Assembly: GCA_040882605.1 (NCBI GenBank)
Contig: JBBEAY010000065.1
Location: 6,431-70,430, forward strand
DNA: 64,000 bases
Source of the DNA: JAOUEA01 sp040882605
GTDB taxonomy: Bacteria > Actinomycetota > UBA4738 > HRBIN12
Direction: 5' to 3'
In this document: piece by piece, positions 9,817-19,885 of the stretch
Numbering within the stretch: the stretch's first letter is position 1
Layout: each line of letters begins with the position of its first letter
The notes under the pieces: generated by a model
What the model saw: the letters and a program-made list of their open reading frames with translations, nothing else
Databases searched by the model: none
What the model was told of the DNA's origin: nothing
Translations under genes and position numbers: made by a program

Positions 9817-11310
9817 GTGTCCTCCCCATCGGCTCTTCCCCCGCATGCGCCTGCCTTCCCGCCGATCTCGCTGTCGGCCCTGATCGAGGCCGTGCCCGGC
9901 GTGCGCACGCGCGGTGATGCGGCGGTCTCCGTGCTCGACGTGGCCTACGACTCGCGTTCGCTCACCACCGGGGCGCTGTTCTGCTGCGTTCGGGGCGAGA
10001 CCGCCGACGGTCACGACTTCGCCAGCGACGCGCTCGATGCGGGCGCGGCGGCGCTGCTCGTCGAGCGATGGCTCGCCTTGGCGGCGACCCAGGCGCTGGT
10101 GCCATCGGTCCGCGGGGCGATGGGTCCGGTGGCGGCACGCGCATTCGGTGAGCCGGCTGCTTCGATGACGATGCTCGGGGTCACCGGCACCAACGGCAAG
10201 ACGACGACGACTTACTTGCTCGAAGCGATCGCGCGGCGGGCGGGCCTACGCGCCGGCGTGATCGGCACGACCGGTGCGCGGATCGCGGGCGCGCCGGCAC
10301 CGCTCGAGCGCACCACGCCCGAGGCGCCCGACCTGCACCGGCTGCTCGCGCGCATGCGTGAGGGCGAAGTGGGTCTCGTGGCGATGGAGGTCTCGTCGCA
10401 CGCGCTCGCCCAGCACAGGGTGGGTGGAGTCGTGTTCGACGCGGTCGCGTTCACCAACCTCTCGCAGGACCACCTCGACTACCACGCCTCGATGCAGGAC
10501 TACTTCGAAGCCAAGGCGTCGCTGTTCACGCCCGAGCTTGCGCGCCGCGGCGTAGTGAACGCCGACGATCCATGGGGCCGCCGCCTCCTCGATGCGCCCG
10601 AGATCGAGCTCTCGACGTTCGCGGTCGACGCCGAGGCCGATCTTCGGGCCACGGGTGTCGAAGTGTCGCCATCAGGCCTCGCGTTCCGCGCCGACGGCTT
10701 GCAGGTCCGGTCGTCGCTTCGGGGCGCGTTCAACGTGTCGAACTGCCTCGCGGCCATCGCGCTGTCTCGCGCCGCCGGTCTGCCCGACGACGTGATCACC
10801 GCCGGCATCGCCGACGTGCGCGAGGTGCCCGGTCGTGTGGAGCCGATCGACGAGGGGCAGGGGTTCCTCGTGGTGGTGGATTACGCGCATACGCCCGCTA
10901 GCATCCTCGGTGTGCTGCAGGCCACTCGCCCGCTGGCCACGGGCCGGCTGATCGCCGTGTTCGGTTGTGGGGGCGACCGCGATCGCGCCAAGCGACCGCT
11001 CATGGGCAAGGCTGCCACCTCGACCGCCGACCTCACCATCATCACGACCGACAACCCCCGCTCGGAAGACCCGATCGCGATCATCGGCGAGATCGAGCCG
11101 GGGGCACGCGAAGGTGGAGGCGACTACGTGGTCGAGCCGGACCGCCGCGTCGCGATCACTCTTGCCGTTGCGCAAGCCGAGCCGGGCGATGCCGTAGTGA
11201 TCGCCGGGAAGGGTCACGAGGTCGACCAGGAGCTCGCCGATGCAACGATCGAGTTCGACGATCGCGCCGTGGCTCGCGAGGCGCTGCGCCGGGTGGTGCA
11301 CGGGGCATGA
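9817..11310 (+). CDS. murE: UDP-MurNAc-L-Ala-D-Glu:meso-diaminopimelate ligase MurE
   Basis: A 497-residue Mur ligase that adds the third amino acid of the stem peptide. The ATP loop GTNGKTT is at residues 124-130. The specificity motif is DNPR (412-415), which in this family marks meso-diaminopimelate rather than lysine enzymes, so the wall is probably DAP type. The GTG start has no clear Shine-Dalgarno sequence, but TAAGCT (9803-9808) lies eight bases before it. The 43-base gap after ftsI is the only real gap between rsmH and ftsQ, so an internal leaderless promoter is likely. Confidence 0.95.
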   Translation: MSSPSALPPHAPAFPPISLSALIEAVPGVRTRGDAAVSVLDVAYDSRSLTTGALFCCVRGETADGHDFASDALDAGAAALLVERWLALAATQALVPSVRGAMGPVAARAFGEPAASMTMLGVTGTNGKTTTTYLLEAIARRAGLRAGVIGTTGARIAGAPAPLERTTPEAPDLHRLLARMREGEVGLVAMEVSSHALAQHRVGGVVFDAVAFTNLSQDHLDYHASMQDYFEAKASLFTPELARRGVVNADDPWGRRLLDAPEIELSTFAVDAEADLRATGVEVSPSGLAFRADGLQVRSSLRGAFNVSNCLAAIALSRAAGLPDDVITAGIADVREVPGRVEPIDEGQGFLVVVDYAHTPASILGVLQATRPLATGRLIAVFGCGGDRDRAKRPLMGKAATSTADLTIITTDNPRSEDPIAIIGEIEPGAREGGGDYVVEPDRRVAITLAVAQAEPGDAVVIAGKGHEVDQELADATIEFDDRAVAREALRRVVHGA

Positions 11311-12665
11311 TGCCGCGGCTGCTCTCGGCGATCGCACGCGAGGTCGACGGCCGCCTCGAGGGTGCCGATGGCGAGGTCACCCACGTCGTGACCGATTCGC
11401 GTGATGCGGGGCCGGGGGCGTTGTTCGTGGCGCTCAGGGGCGAGCACACCGACGGTGCGAGGTTCGTGCCCCATGCGTTGCAGGCTGGCGCAGCCGGCGC
11501 CATCGTGGCCGATGGGGCTTCGGCGCCTGGTCCCGCGGTCGTCGTTGCGTCGACCGGCGAGGCCCTGCTGCGACTGGGGTCCGCCGAGCGCGGGCAGATC
11601 ACGACGTGCGTCGGCGTCACCGGGGCCAACGGCAAGACGAGCACGAAGGACATGACGGCCGAGGTGCTGTCGCGGCGATTCCGTACGCATCCGAGCCCCG
11701 GCTCGTTCAACAACGAGATCGGTCTGCCGATGACGATGCTCGGCGCCCCGGCGGGGACCGAGGTCGTGGTGGCGGAGCTCGGCGCCCGCCGCAAGGGTGA
11801 CGTCGCCATGCTGTGTGAGATCGCGCGGCCTGAGATCGTGATCGTGACCAACGTGGGAGTGGCACACCTCGAGATCTTCGGGTCATGGGAGGCGATCGTC
11901 GAGGCTTCGGCCGAGCCGGTCGACGCCGTGACACCCCAAGGGTGGGCCGTATTGAACGCCGACGATCCGGTGGTCGCCGGCTACCGGTCGCATTGCGCCG
12001 GCCAAGTGATGACGTTCGGCGTGTACGCCGAGGCCGACGTGGGCGCGGTAGACGTTTCGACGACCCGCGATGGCCTGGCGTCGTTCACCTTGGTCGTCGG
12101 CGAGCAGCGCTCGCCGGTGACCCTGTCGGTCCCCGGAGAGCACATGGTGCCCAATGCCCTCGCCTCGGCGGCGGTGGGCATGATCCTCGGCGTGCCGCTC
12201 GAGGACTGTGCCGGGGCGCTCGGCGCCGCTGAGATCTCGCATTGGCGCATGGAAACCTTCATGACTGTCGACGGGGTGCGTGTGATCAACGATGCCTACA
12301 ACGCGAACCCCGAGTCGATGGCGGCAGCCCTGAAGACCGCGCGGGTGATGGCGGGTGAGGGCAGGGTGATCGCCGTGCTCGGCCACATGGCGGAGCTCGG
12401 TCCGATCACCGACGAGCAGCACGAGCGGCTTGGCGAGCTCGCGGCGCGGCTCCCCGTCGATCGACTCATCGCGGTCGGGGAGGCGGCGAAGCTGATCGCG
12501 GTGGCCGGCATCCGCGAGGGCGTGGAACCCGACAACGTCGCCGCCTACGACGACCCTGCCGACGTGCTGGCCGACGTTCGCGAACACGCGAGCTCCGGCG
12601 ACGTCGTGTTGATCAAGGGGTCGCGCGTCGCGGGGCTCGAGAAGATCGCGGAGGCGCTGCGGTGA
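11307..12665 (+). CDS. murF: UDP-MurNAc-tripeptide-D-Ala-D-Ala ligase MurF
   Basis: A 452-residue Mur ligase that adds the D-Ala-D-Ala dipeptide to complete the cytoplasmic pentapeptide precursor. The ATP loop is in GVTGANGKTSTKDM (about residue 105-118). FNNEIGLPMTML and INDAYNANPESM are typical of MurF. Start ATG 11307 overlaps the murE stop (ATGA); a second ATG follows directly. It ends in a GTGA overlap with mraY. Confidence 0.95.
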   Translation: MMPRLLSAIAREVDGRLEGADGEVTHVVTDSRDAGPGALFVALRGEHTDGARFVPHALQAGAAGAIVADGASAPGPAVVVASTGEALLRLGSAERGQITTCVGVTGANGKTSTKDMTAEVLSRRFRTHPSPGSFNNEIGLPMTMLGAPAGTEVVVAELGARRKGDVAMLCEIARPEIVIVTNVGVAHLEIFGSWEAIVEASAEPVDAVTPQGWAVLNADDPVVAGYRSHCAGQVMTFGVYAEADVGAVDVSTTRDGLASFTLVVGEQRSPVTLSVPGEHMVPNALASAAVGMILGVPLEDCAGALGAAEISHWRMETFMTVDGVRVINDAYNANPESMAAALKTARVMAGEGRVIAVLGHMAELGPITDEQHERLGELAARLPVDRLIAVGEAAKLIAVAGIREGVEPDNVAAYDDPADVLADVREHASSGDVVLIKGSRVAGLEKIAEALR

Positions 12666-13732
12666 TCTCGATCCTGGTGGCGGGCGCGATCGGGCTGGCG
12701 GTGACCCTGCTCGGCACTCCCATCGCGATCCGGGCGTTCACCCTGTGGGGCTGGGGCCAGCGCATCCGCGAGGACGGCCCTCACACCCATATGGAGAAGA
12801 TGGGCACTCCGACCATGGGCGGTCTCGTGATCCTCGCCGGACTGCTGCTGGCCTATCTGGCGACCAGGTTCACGGGCGACAACGGCGTCAATGCGGCCGG
12901 CATCGCCTTGGTGCTCGCCGCATTCGGGTTCGGCGCGGTCGGGTTCCTCGACGACTTCATGAAGGTCCGCAATCGCCGCTCGCTCGGGCTCACGAAGATC
13001 CAGAAGTTCGCCGGCACGGCGGTCGTCTCGCTCGCCTTCGGTCTGATCGTCTCGCGCTCGTCCGACGAGACCGGCATCTCCACCAGCCTTTCCTTCATAA
13101 GACCGACCGCCCTCGTGCTCGGCGTCGTGTTCCTCGTATGGGTGTTCCTCGTGCTCACCGCCTCGTCGCACGCGGTGAACCTCACCGACGGGCTCGACGG
13201 GCTCGCGGCCGGCTCCAGCACGCTCGTGTGCGCCGCCTATGTCTTCATCGCCTTCTGGCAGTACCGCCATCCCTGCTTCGGCGGGGAGGTCGTCGGGGCG
13301 AGCGGATGCTACGACGTGAGCGGTCGCGCGATGCTCGATATCGCGATCGTCGCCGCCGCCATGATGGGGGCGCTCGCAGGGTTCCTGTGGTGGAACGCCG
13401 CGCCGGCCAAGATCTTCATGGGCGACACGGGCTCGCTGGCCATCGGCGGGTTGTTCGGCGGGCTCGCGGTTGCGACCAACAGCCAGTTGCTCCTGGTGAT
13501 CCTGGGTGGTCTGTTCGTGATGGAAACGATGAGCGTGATACTGCAGGTGATCGCGTTCCGAGGGTTCGGGCGGCGCATCCTCCGTATGTCGCCGATCCAT
13601 CACCACTTCGAGCTCGCGGGCTGGCCCGAGTTCACCGTGATCGTGCGGTTCTGGATCATCGCCGGGCTCTGCGTGGCGGTCGGCCTCGGTCTCTACTACG
13701 CCGACTTCATCTCCCAAGGCGGCCTGGATTGA
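12662..13732 (+). CDS. mraY: Phospho-MurNAc-pentapeptide transferase MraY
   Basis: A 356-residue polytopic membrane enzyme that moves phospho-MurNAc-pentapeptide from UDP to undecaprenyl phosphate, forming lipid I. Family motifs are HMEKMGTPTMGG near the N-terminus, FLDDFMKV, the catalytic loop VNLTDGLDGLA, FMGDTGSLAIGG and MSPIHHHFE. About ten hydrophobic spans are visible. The GTG start overlaps the murF stop by four bases, and the stop overlaps the murD TTG. Confidence 0.95.
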   Translation: MISILVAGAIGLAVTLLGTPIAIRAFTLWGWGQRIREDGPHTHMEKMGTPTMGGLVILAGLLLAYLATRFTGDNGVNAAGIALVLAAFGFGAVGFLDDFMKVRNRRSLGLTKIQKFAGTAVVSLAFGLIVSRSSDETGISTSLSFIRPTALVLGVVFLVWVFLVLTASSHAVNLTDGLDGLAAGSSTLVCAAYVFIAFWQYRHPCFGGEVVGASGCYDVSGRAMLDIAIVAAAMMGALAGFLWWNAAPAKIFMGDTGSLAIGGLFGGLAVATNSQLLLVILGGLFVMETMSVILQVIAFRGFGRRILRMSPIHHHFELAGWPEFTVIVRFWIIAGLCVAVGLGLYYADFISQGGLD

Positions 13733-15117
13733 CGGGCGGGCCTGGATCGACAGCGGGGCCTCGAGCGACCGGGCGGTTCGAGGGTGAGCGCGTCGTCGTT
13801 GTCGGCGCCGGCGTGGCCGGCTCATCGGCCGCCCGCGTGCTCGCTGCGGAAGGCGCGACGGTCCGCGTGACGGAGGCGCGACGCGGGTCTGAGCTGTCCA
13901 CGGTGGCTGCGCTCCGCGATGCGGGGGTCGAGATGCTGACCGGCGGCCACGATCCATCACACCTCGAGGGTGCGACGCTCGTCGTCACAGGGCCGGGCGT
14001 GCCCGAACAGGCGCCTGTGCTCGGCTGGGCGCGCGCCCGCGGGCTCCCTGTCTGGAGTGAGATGGAGCTCGGCGCCCGCCTCGCCGAGGCCCCCTACCTC
14101 GCCGTCACCGGCACGAACGGCAAGACCACAACGACCGGCATGATCGAATCTTGCCTGCGCGCCGATGGCATCGACGCCGTGGCGTGCGGCAACATCGGCC
14201 ACCCGTTCCCCGAGGCAGCGCGCGAAGGTCACGAGGCGCTCGTGGTCGAATGCTCGTCGTTCCAGCTGCGGCTTCAGGAGTCCTTCCATCCTCGCGTCTC
14301 GGTGCTGCTGAACCTCGCGCCCGACCACATCGACGAGCACGGCTCCTTCGAGGCCTACGCCGACGCGAAGGCGCGCATCTTCGCCCGGCAGACGTCGGGC
14401 GACACCCACGTGGGCAACCGCGACGACGAGAGCGCTGCCGCTCGCTCGGCCGACGCGCCGTGTGACGTCGTGTGGTTCCGCATCGGCTCGCCCGGCGACG
14501 GTGAGGTCGGCTACGACGACGACGGACTGCTCTCGCGCTTGACCGCCGTCCCCGAGCGGCTCGGAGACGTCGCCGGCGCTGCCGGGCTTCGCGCAGACGC
14601 CGCGGCCGCAGCGGCTGCCTCGCTCGCATTCGGCGTCTCGGCGCGGGCCGTAGGCGACGCGCTCGCAGGGTTCGTGCCCGCGCCCCATCGAGGGCAGGTC
14701 GTGGTGGTCGTCGACGGGGTCCGCTTCATCGACGACTCCAAGGCCACGAACGTTCATGCGGCGCTTGCGGCGCTCGACGGCCTGGACGACGCGGTGCTGA
14801 TCGCCGGTGGCCTGGCGAAAGGCGTCGACCTGTCACCACTCGCCACGCGTGCGGACCGGCTGCGCGCGGTGATCGCCATGGGCGAGGCAGCCCCAGAGCT
14901 CACGCGCGTGTTCGAGGGGATCAAGCCGGTGCACCAGGCCGACTCGATCGAGCACGCCGTGCGGACCGCGTTCGATCTCGCGAAGCCGGGCGGCACCGTC
15001 TTGCTGGCGCCGGCGTGCGCGAGCTGGGATCAGTTCCGCGACTACGCCGAGCGCGGCGATCGATTCGCGGCGGCGGCGCGAGGGCTGCCGCAGGAGGTGG
15101 GCGCCGGTGGCGGGTAA
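13729..15117 (+). CDS. murD: UDP-MurNAc-L-alanine:D-glutamate ligase MurD
   Basis: A 462-residue ligase that adds D-glutamate to UDP-MurNAc-L-Ala. It has an N-terminal Rossmann-like segment (VVVVGAGVAGSSAARVL), the ATP loop VTGTNGKTTTTGMI, LNLAPDHIDEHGSF and FIDDSKATN. I placed the start at TTG 13729, which overlaps the mraY stop (TTGA) and matches the overlap pattern of the cluster; no ATG or GTG lies between there and the conserved domain. It overlaps ftsW by 11 bases. Confidence 0.93.
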   Translation: MTGGPGSTAGPRATGRFEGERVVVVGAGVAGSSAARVLAAEGATVRVTEARRGSELSTVAALRDAGVEMLTGGHDPSHLEGATLVVTGPGVPEQAPVLGWARARGLPVWSEMELGARLAEAPYLAVTGTNGKTTTTGMIESCLRADGIDAVACGNIGHPFPEAAREGHEALVVECSSFQLRLQESFHPRVSVLLNLAPDHIDEHGSFEAYADAKARIFARQTSGDTHVGNRDDESAAARSADAPCDVVWFRIGSPGDGEVGYDDDGLLSRLTAVPERLGDVAGAAGLRADAAAAAAASLAFGVSARAVGDALAGFVPAPHRGQVVVVVDGVRFIDDSKATNVHAALAALDGLDDAVLIAGGLAKGVDLSPLATRADRLRAVIAMGEAAPELTRVFEGIKPVHQADSIEHAVRTAFDLAKPGGTVLLAPACASWDQFRDYAERGDRFAAAARGLPQEVGAGGG

Positions 15118-16450
15118 GACTGTAGCGACGAAGCGCCGGACCGTGGCGGCCAAGCGTCGTTCGACCGGGCGGGCGCAGCACCTTCGGGTGGTGAGCGAGC
15201 CCACGCGCCGCGCCGATGCGATGCACGTCGCCCGTGTCAACATGCTGCTCCTGCTCGTGCCGGCCGCCGTGCTCACTGTGCTCGGGCTCGCCATGATCAT
15301 GTCGGCCGGCTCGGTGTCGGCGACCCAGGGGTATGAGGGCAACGCCTTCTGGTACTTCCAGCGCCAAGGTGTTTACGCGATCGCCGGTGTCATCGTGCTG
15401 GTGCTCGCGGTGCGGCTGCCACACGACGTCTGGCGCAAGCTCGCGGTGCCGATGCTCTTGGTCCTCGTGCCGCTCATGCTGGTGACCTTCCACCCGTCGG
15501 TGGGCACGTCGCTCAACGGGGCGTCGCGATGGATCGACCTCGGCCCGGTGACCCTGCAACCCGCGGAGCTCATGAAGCTCGCGATGATCGCGTTCGCGGC
15601 GGCGGTGCTGACGAAGAAGTGGGGAAAGCTGGACGATCCTGTCCATCTGTTGATCCCGCTCGCGCCGGTCGTGTTCGTCGTGGCGGTGCTCGTCATCATG
15701 CAGCGCGACCTCGGCACGACCCTCGTCATCTGTGGATCGGTCATCGTCTTGTTGTTCGTGGCCGGGGTTCGTGCGCGACACCTGGCGGTCACGGTCGCCG
15801 TCGCCCTAGCGGGCACCGTGTTCCTCATCTTCGGCACCACCTACCGTCGCACGCGGTTCATCGATTCGTTCCTGAACCCTTGGAACGATCCAGGCGACGC
15901 GGGCTTCCAGCTCATCCAGGGATTGATCGCGTTCGGCTCAGGAGGCTGGACCGGAGTCGGTCTCGGGGCGAGCCGCCAGAAGTGGGACTACCTGCCGAAC
16001 GCGCATTCCGACTTCATCTTCGCGATCCTGGGCGAGGAGCTGGGACTGCTCGGAGCCTTGTTCGTGCTGGCGATGTTCGCGCTGCTGCTGTTCGCGGGCA
16101 TCCGCATCGCGATCGCTGCCCCCGACACGTTCGGAAGGCTGCTGGCCGCGGGCATCACCGGATGGATCGGCCTGCAGACGATCATCAACCTCGGCGCAGT
16201 CACGGGCCTGATGCCGATCACGGGTGTGCCGCTGCCGCTGCTGTCGTTCGGTGGCACCGCGCTCGTGGTCACGCTCGCCGCCATCGGAGTGCTCGCGAGC
16301 GTCGCACGCGCGAGCGCCCAGGCCGCGCCTCAGACCGCAAGGCGCGGCTCGCCGGGTGCGACTCGAACGCCTGCTCGTCGCACCGCCACGTCCAGCGTCA
16401 AGGACTCGGGTGCGCGGCAGAGGGCGCCCGGAAGGAAAGCCGTCCGATGA
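15107..16450 (+). CDS. ftsW: Septal peptidoglycan glycosyltransferase FtsW (SEDS family)
   Basis: A 447-residue SEDS polymerase with about ten membrane spans. FtsW polymerises lipid II into glycan strands at the septum together with FtsI. Visible signatures are FQRQGVYAIAGV, GASRWIDLGPVTLQPAELMKL, LPNAHSDFIFAILGEELG and the C-terminal GVPLPLLSFGG. The N-terminal ~35 residues and C-terminal ~55 residues are Lys/Arg-rich cytoplasmic tails. GTG 15107 is inside the murD end, with AGGAGG about ten bases upstream. Confidence 0.95.
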   Translation: MAGKTVATKRRTVAAKRRSTGRAQHLRVVSEPTRRADAMHVARVNMLLLLVPAAVLTVLGLAMIMSAGSVSATQGYEGNAFWYFQRQGVYAIAGVIVLVLAVRLPHDVWRKLAVPMLLVLVPLMLVTFHPSVGTSLNGASRWIDLGPVTLQPAELMKLAMIAFAAAVLTKKWGKLDDPVHLLIPLAPVVFVVAVLVIMQRDLGTTLVICGSVIVLLFVAGVRARHLAVTVAVALAGTVFLIFGTTYRRTRFIDSFLNPWNDPGDAGFQLIQGLIAFGSGGWTGVGLGASRQKWDYLPNAHSDFIFAILGEELGLLGALFVLAMFALLLFAGIRIAIAAPDTFGRLLAAGITGWIGLQTIINLGAVTGLMPITGVPLPLLSFGGTALVVTLAAIGVLASVARASAQAAPQTARRGSPGATRTPARRTATSSVKDSGARQRAPGRKAVR

Positions 16451-17547
16451 AGGTAGTCATGTCGGGAGGCGGCACCGCAGGCCATGTCTTCCCTGCGGTC
16501 GCTGTCGCGGAACGGCTGCGAGAGGCAGGGCACGAGGTGCGTTTCGTCGGCTCGGCCCGAGGCCAGGAAGCCTCGCTCGTTCCGGCCGCGGGCTTCCCCT
16601 TCACCTCCGTTCGTGTGGCCTCGGCCCAGACGCGACTCTCGCTGCACACCTTGAGGGCCCTGTACCTGGCGCTCGCGGCCGCCCGAACCGTGCGACCGCT
16701 CGTGCGATCGGCTGACGTCGTGGTCGGCATCGGTGGGTACGCGAGCGCGCCCGCGATCTTGGCGGCGCGCCGATCGCACACGCCGGTCGTGCTGATCGAA
16801 CCGAATAGCGTGCCCGGCCTGGTCAATCGCGTCGCAGCCCGGTGGGCGAGCGCCGTGGCCACCACGTTCGAGGCCACGGCGGCTCGCTTGCCCCCGAGCA
16901 CGCGAGTGGTGCGCACCGGCGATCCGATCCGCCGCCAGATCGCCGAGGTCGCCTCGGACCGCGATGAGCGCCGAACACAGGCCCTGCGAGAGTTCCAGCT
17001 CGATGGCGAGCGACTGACCGTGTCGGTGTTGGGAGGCAGTCAGGGTGCGCGCCGGCTCGACCAGTTGGTCGCTGCGACCATCGGGGAGCTCGGCGACCGC
17101 TCCGACCTCCAGCTGCTGGTTGCGACCGGGCCGGACCACGTCGAGGAAGTCGCGCCCGCCGCCGGGTCGGCTGGTCAGCTGCTCGTGCGCGTCGTGGGGT
17201 TCATCGAGCGGATGGACCTGGCCCTGGCTGTGACCGACCTCGCTGTCGCACGGTCTGGTTCGGGAACCCTCTCCGAGCTCGCCGCGTGCGGAGTGCCCTC
17301 GATCTTCGTGCCCTATCCCCATGCCACCGAGAACCATCAGGAGGCCAACGCCAGGGAGCTTGAACGGGCGGGCGCCGCCGACGTGATGCTCGAGCCGGCC
17401 ATGTCCGGAGCTCTGCTCGGCGAGCGCATCGCGGTGTTGCTCGCCGACGAGCCACGTCGGGCGTCGATGACAACCGCGATGCTTCGATGGGCGAGCCCCG
17501 ATGCCGACCGGAGCATCGCCGACCTCGTCATGGAAGTCGCCGCGTGA
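16447..17547 (+). CDS. murG: UDP-GlcNAc:lipid I N-acetylglucosaminyltransferase MurG
   Basis: A 366-residue GT28 glycosyltransferase that converts lipid I to lipid II on the inner face of the membrane. GGGTAGHVFPAVAVAE is at the N-terminus, GGSQGARRL starts the C-terminal domain, and the UDP-GlcNAc-binding block is ARSGSGTLSELAACGVPSI followed by PYPHATENHQ. The ATG overlaps the ftsW stop (ATGA), and the stop overlaps the murC GTG. Confidence 0.95.
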   Translation: MKVVMSGGGTAGHVFPAVAVAERLREAGHEVRFVGSARGQEASLVPAAGFPFTSVRVASAQTRLSLHTLRALYLALAAARTVRPLVRSADVVVGIGGYASAPAILAARRSHTPVVLIEPNSVPGLVNRVAARWASAVATTFEATAARLPPSTRVVRTGDPIRRQIAEVASDRDERRTQALREFQLDGERLTVSVLGGSQGARRLDQLVAATIGELGDRSDLQLLVATGPDHVEEVAPAAGSAGQLLVRVVGFIERMDLALAVTDLAVARSGSGTLSELAACGVPSIFVPYPHATENHQEANARELERAGAADVMLEPAMSGALLGERIAVLLADEPRRASMTTAMLRWASPDADRSIADLVMEVAA

Positions 17548-18968
17548 CCACCTACGTGCCGCCCACCGGCAGCATCCCGACCCTGCCGGTGCCGACGCTC
17601 GAGGGCATCGGATCGGTGCACATGATCGGCATCGGGGGCGCAGGAATGCGCAACCTCGCCAAGCTCTTGCGAGCAGACGGCCTTGCCGTCAGCGGTTCCG
17701 ACATGAAGGATTCGAGGGGCATCGCCGAACTCCGTGCCGCCGGCGCACAAGTCTGGGTCGGCCACGACTCCCGTCGCATCGCGTCGCCTGACGTCGTGAT
17801 CATCTCGAGTGCGATCGCCGAGGACAACGTGGAGCTCAGAGCCGCCCGCGAGCGCGGTATCGAGGTGTGGGCTCGCCAACAAGCTTTGGCGGCGATCGCG
17901 GCAGGGACCCGCTCGATCGCGGTGGCGGGCACCCACGGCAAGACGACGACGACCTCGATGATCTCTGTCTTGCTCGAGCGTGTAGGGCTCGACCCGAGCT
18001 ATCTGATCGGGGGCGATCTCAATGAGAGCGGCAGTGGAGCGCGTGCCGGGCGCGGCGACCTGTTCGTGTTCGAGGCCGACGAGAGCGACGGCTCGTTCCT
18101 GCTGACCCGCCCCTATATCGGCGTCGTGACCAACGTCGATATCGACCACGTCGACTTCTATCCGGGCGGCCGTGACGAGATCGAGTCGGCGTTCGCTGCG
18201 TTCGTGTCGAGTTGTGAGCATGTGGTGGCCTGCGGAGACGACCCGGGCGTCCGATCGGCCCTCGATGCGACCGGTGTCCACGCGTTGCTCTATGGCACCG
18301 AGCCTGGCAACGACCTGGTCGTCTCGGTCGACGAGCTGGGCCCTGAGGGTGCCGCGGGGAGTGTCCGCGATGCCTCAGGCGCCGTCGCGCCCCTCAGGTT
18401 GCGCGTCGATGGCGCCCACAACCTTCTGGATGCGGCGGCGGCGATCGGCGCCGCCGGCCTCGTCGGGGTTGAGCTCGGGGACGCCGCCGCAGCATTGGCA
18501 TCGTTCGCCGGAGTGCACCGTAGGTTCGAGCATCGCGGCAGCGCCCGAGGCGCCGACTTCTTCGACGACTACGGCCACACGCCGGCCGAGATGGCGGTCA
18601 CGATCGAGACGGCTCGCCGGCGACGGCCCCAGCGGCTGATCGCGCTCGTGCAGCCGCACCGCTACTCCCGGGTCCAGGCGCTCTGGCGCGAGCTGGGCGC
18701 GAGCGTCACGGGCGCCGACCTGGTGCTCGTGACCGACGTCGACGGCGCCGCGCAACCACCGATCCCGGGCGTCACGGGAAAGCTCGTCGCTGACGGCATC
18801 GCGCTGGCCTCCCCGTCCACGCCTGTCGTATACCTGCCCCACCGGACCGACGCGATCGACTACCTCGAACGTGAGGTGCGCGCCGGCGACCTCGTGGTGA
18901 CGATGGGCTGCGGCGACGTGTGGATGCTGGGAGACGCCGCCCTCGAGCGACTCGGAGGTGGTGCGTGA
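17544..18968 (+). CDS. murC: UDP-MurNAc:L-alanine ligase MurC
   Basis: A 474-residue ligase for the first step of stem-peptide assembly. HMIGIGGAGMRNLAKLL is the nucleotide-binding N-terminus, the ATP loop is GTHGKTT (from residue 129), and EADESDGSF and the C-terminal FDDYGHTPAEM and QPHRYSR are characteristic. The GTG overlaps the murG stop and the stop overlaps the murB GTG, so murG-murC-murB-ftsQ appear translationally coupled. Confidence 0.95.
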   Translation: MTTYVPPTGSIPTLPVPTLEGIGSVHMIGIGGAGMRNLAKLLRADGLAVSGSDMKDSRGIAELRAAGAQVWVGHDSRRIASPDVVIISSAIAEDNVELRAARERGIEVWARQQALAAIAAGTRSIAVAGTHGKTTTTSMISVLLERVGLDPSYLIGGDLNESGSGARAGRGDLFVFEADESDGSFLLTRPYIGVVTNVDIDHVDFYPGGRDEIESAFAAFVSSCEHVVACGDDPGVRSALDATGVHALLYGTEPGNDLVVSVDELGPEGAAGSVRDASGAVAPLRLRVDGAHNLLDAAAAIGAAGLVGVELGDAAAALASFAGVHRRFEHRGSARGADFFDDYGHTPAEMAVTIETARRRRPQRLIALVQPHRYSRVQALWRELGASVTGADLVLVTDVDGAAQPPIPGVTGKLVADGIALASPSTPVVYLPHRTDAIDYLEREVRAGDLVVTMGCGDVWMLGDAALERLGGGA

Positions 18969-19885
18969 GCGACATAGCTCAGGCTGAGGCGATCCTGCGA
19001 ACGGCGTGCGGCGACAGGCTCCGCACCGCCTTCCCGATGGCGGCGCTGACGACCTTCCGGATCGGGGGGCCGGCGGCGCTCTACCTCGAGCCTGAGTCCG
19101 AAGCCGACCTCTCGGCGGCCTCGCAGGCGATCGCCGATGCGGGTCTCGCCTACGTCGTGATAGGCAAGGGGTCGAACGTCCTCGTCTCCGATCGCGGGTT
19201 CGACGGTCTCGTGCTGAGGCTCGGGCGTGGGTTCCGTTGGGCCGCTCGCGACGGCGATCGCATCACGGCAGGCGGTTCGATGCCGCTTCCTGCGCTCGCC
19301 GGCGTGGCGCTGCGCCATGCGCTCGCCGGCCTGGCTTTCGGTGTCGCGATCCCAGCGTCGCTGGGAGGAGCGGTCAAGATGAACGCGGGAGCTCACGGCG
19401 GACAGATGTCCGACGTGGTCGCCGAGGTCGAGGTGTTCCGCCTCCTCGACGGTGGCGTGGAACGTATCGACACCGCTTCGATGGGGTTCGCTTACCGGAG
19501 ATCAGCCCTCGCTGCCGACTCGGTCGTCATCGGCGCCACCGCACAACTACGCCCTGGGGATCCGGCCGCGATCCGCGCTTCGATGGACGAGGCGCGCGAG
19601 TGGCGTCGACGTACCCAGCCGCTCGCCGAGCCCAACTGCGGGAGCGTCTTTCGCAATCCCGACCACGATCATGCAGCACGCTTGATCGAGCAGGCGGGCC
19701 TCAAGGGCACCAGGGTCGGCGGCGCTGAGGTTTCGCGCAAGCACGCCAACTTCATCGTTACGGGCGAGGGAGCCAGGGCCGAAGACGTCAGCGCGTTGAT
19801 CGAGCTCGTCGAACGTGAGGTCGCGACTCGGACCGGAGTCACGCTCGAACCAGAGGTGCAGATGATCGGGGGGTTCCCACGGTGA
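18965..19885 (+). CDS. murB: UDP-N-acetylenolpyruvoylglucosamine reductase MurB
   Basis: A 306-residue FAD enzyme that reduces enolpyruvyl-UDP-GlcNAc to UDP-MurNAc with NADPH. FAD-binding segments are TTFRIGGPAALYLE and VIGKGSNVLVSDRGF, followed by GVAIPASLGGAVKMNAGAHGG. The catalytic serine is in NCGSVFRNP and the C-terminal glutamate is in LEPEVQMIG. Having murB between murC and ftsQ differs from mycobacteria, where murB is elsewhere. GTG start in a four-base overlap. Confidence 0.95.
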   Translation: MSDIAQAEAILRTACGDRLRTAFPMAALTTFRIGGPAALYLEPESEADLSAASQAIADAGLAYVVIGKGSNVLVSDRGFDGLVLRLGRGFRWAARDGDRITAGGSMPLPALAGVALRHALAGLAFGVAIPASLGGAVKMNAGAHGGQMSDVVAEVEVFRLLDGGVERIDTASMGFAYRRSALAADSVVIGATAQLRPGDPAAIRASMDEAREWRRRTQPLAEPNCGSVFRNPDHDHAARLIEQAGLKGTRVGGAEVSRKHANFIVTGEGARAEDVSALIELVEREVATRTGVTLEPEVQMIGGFPR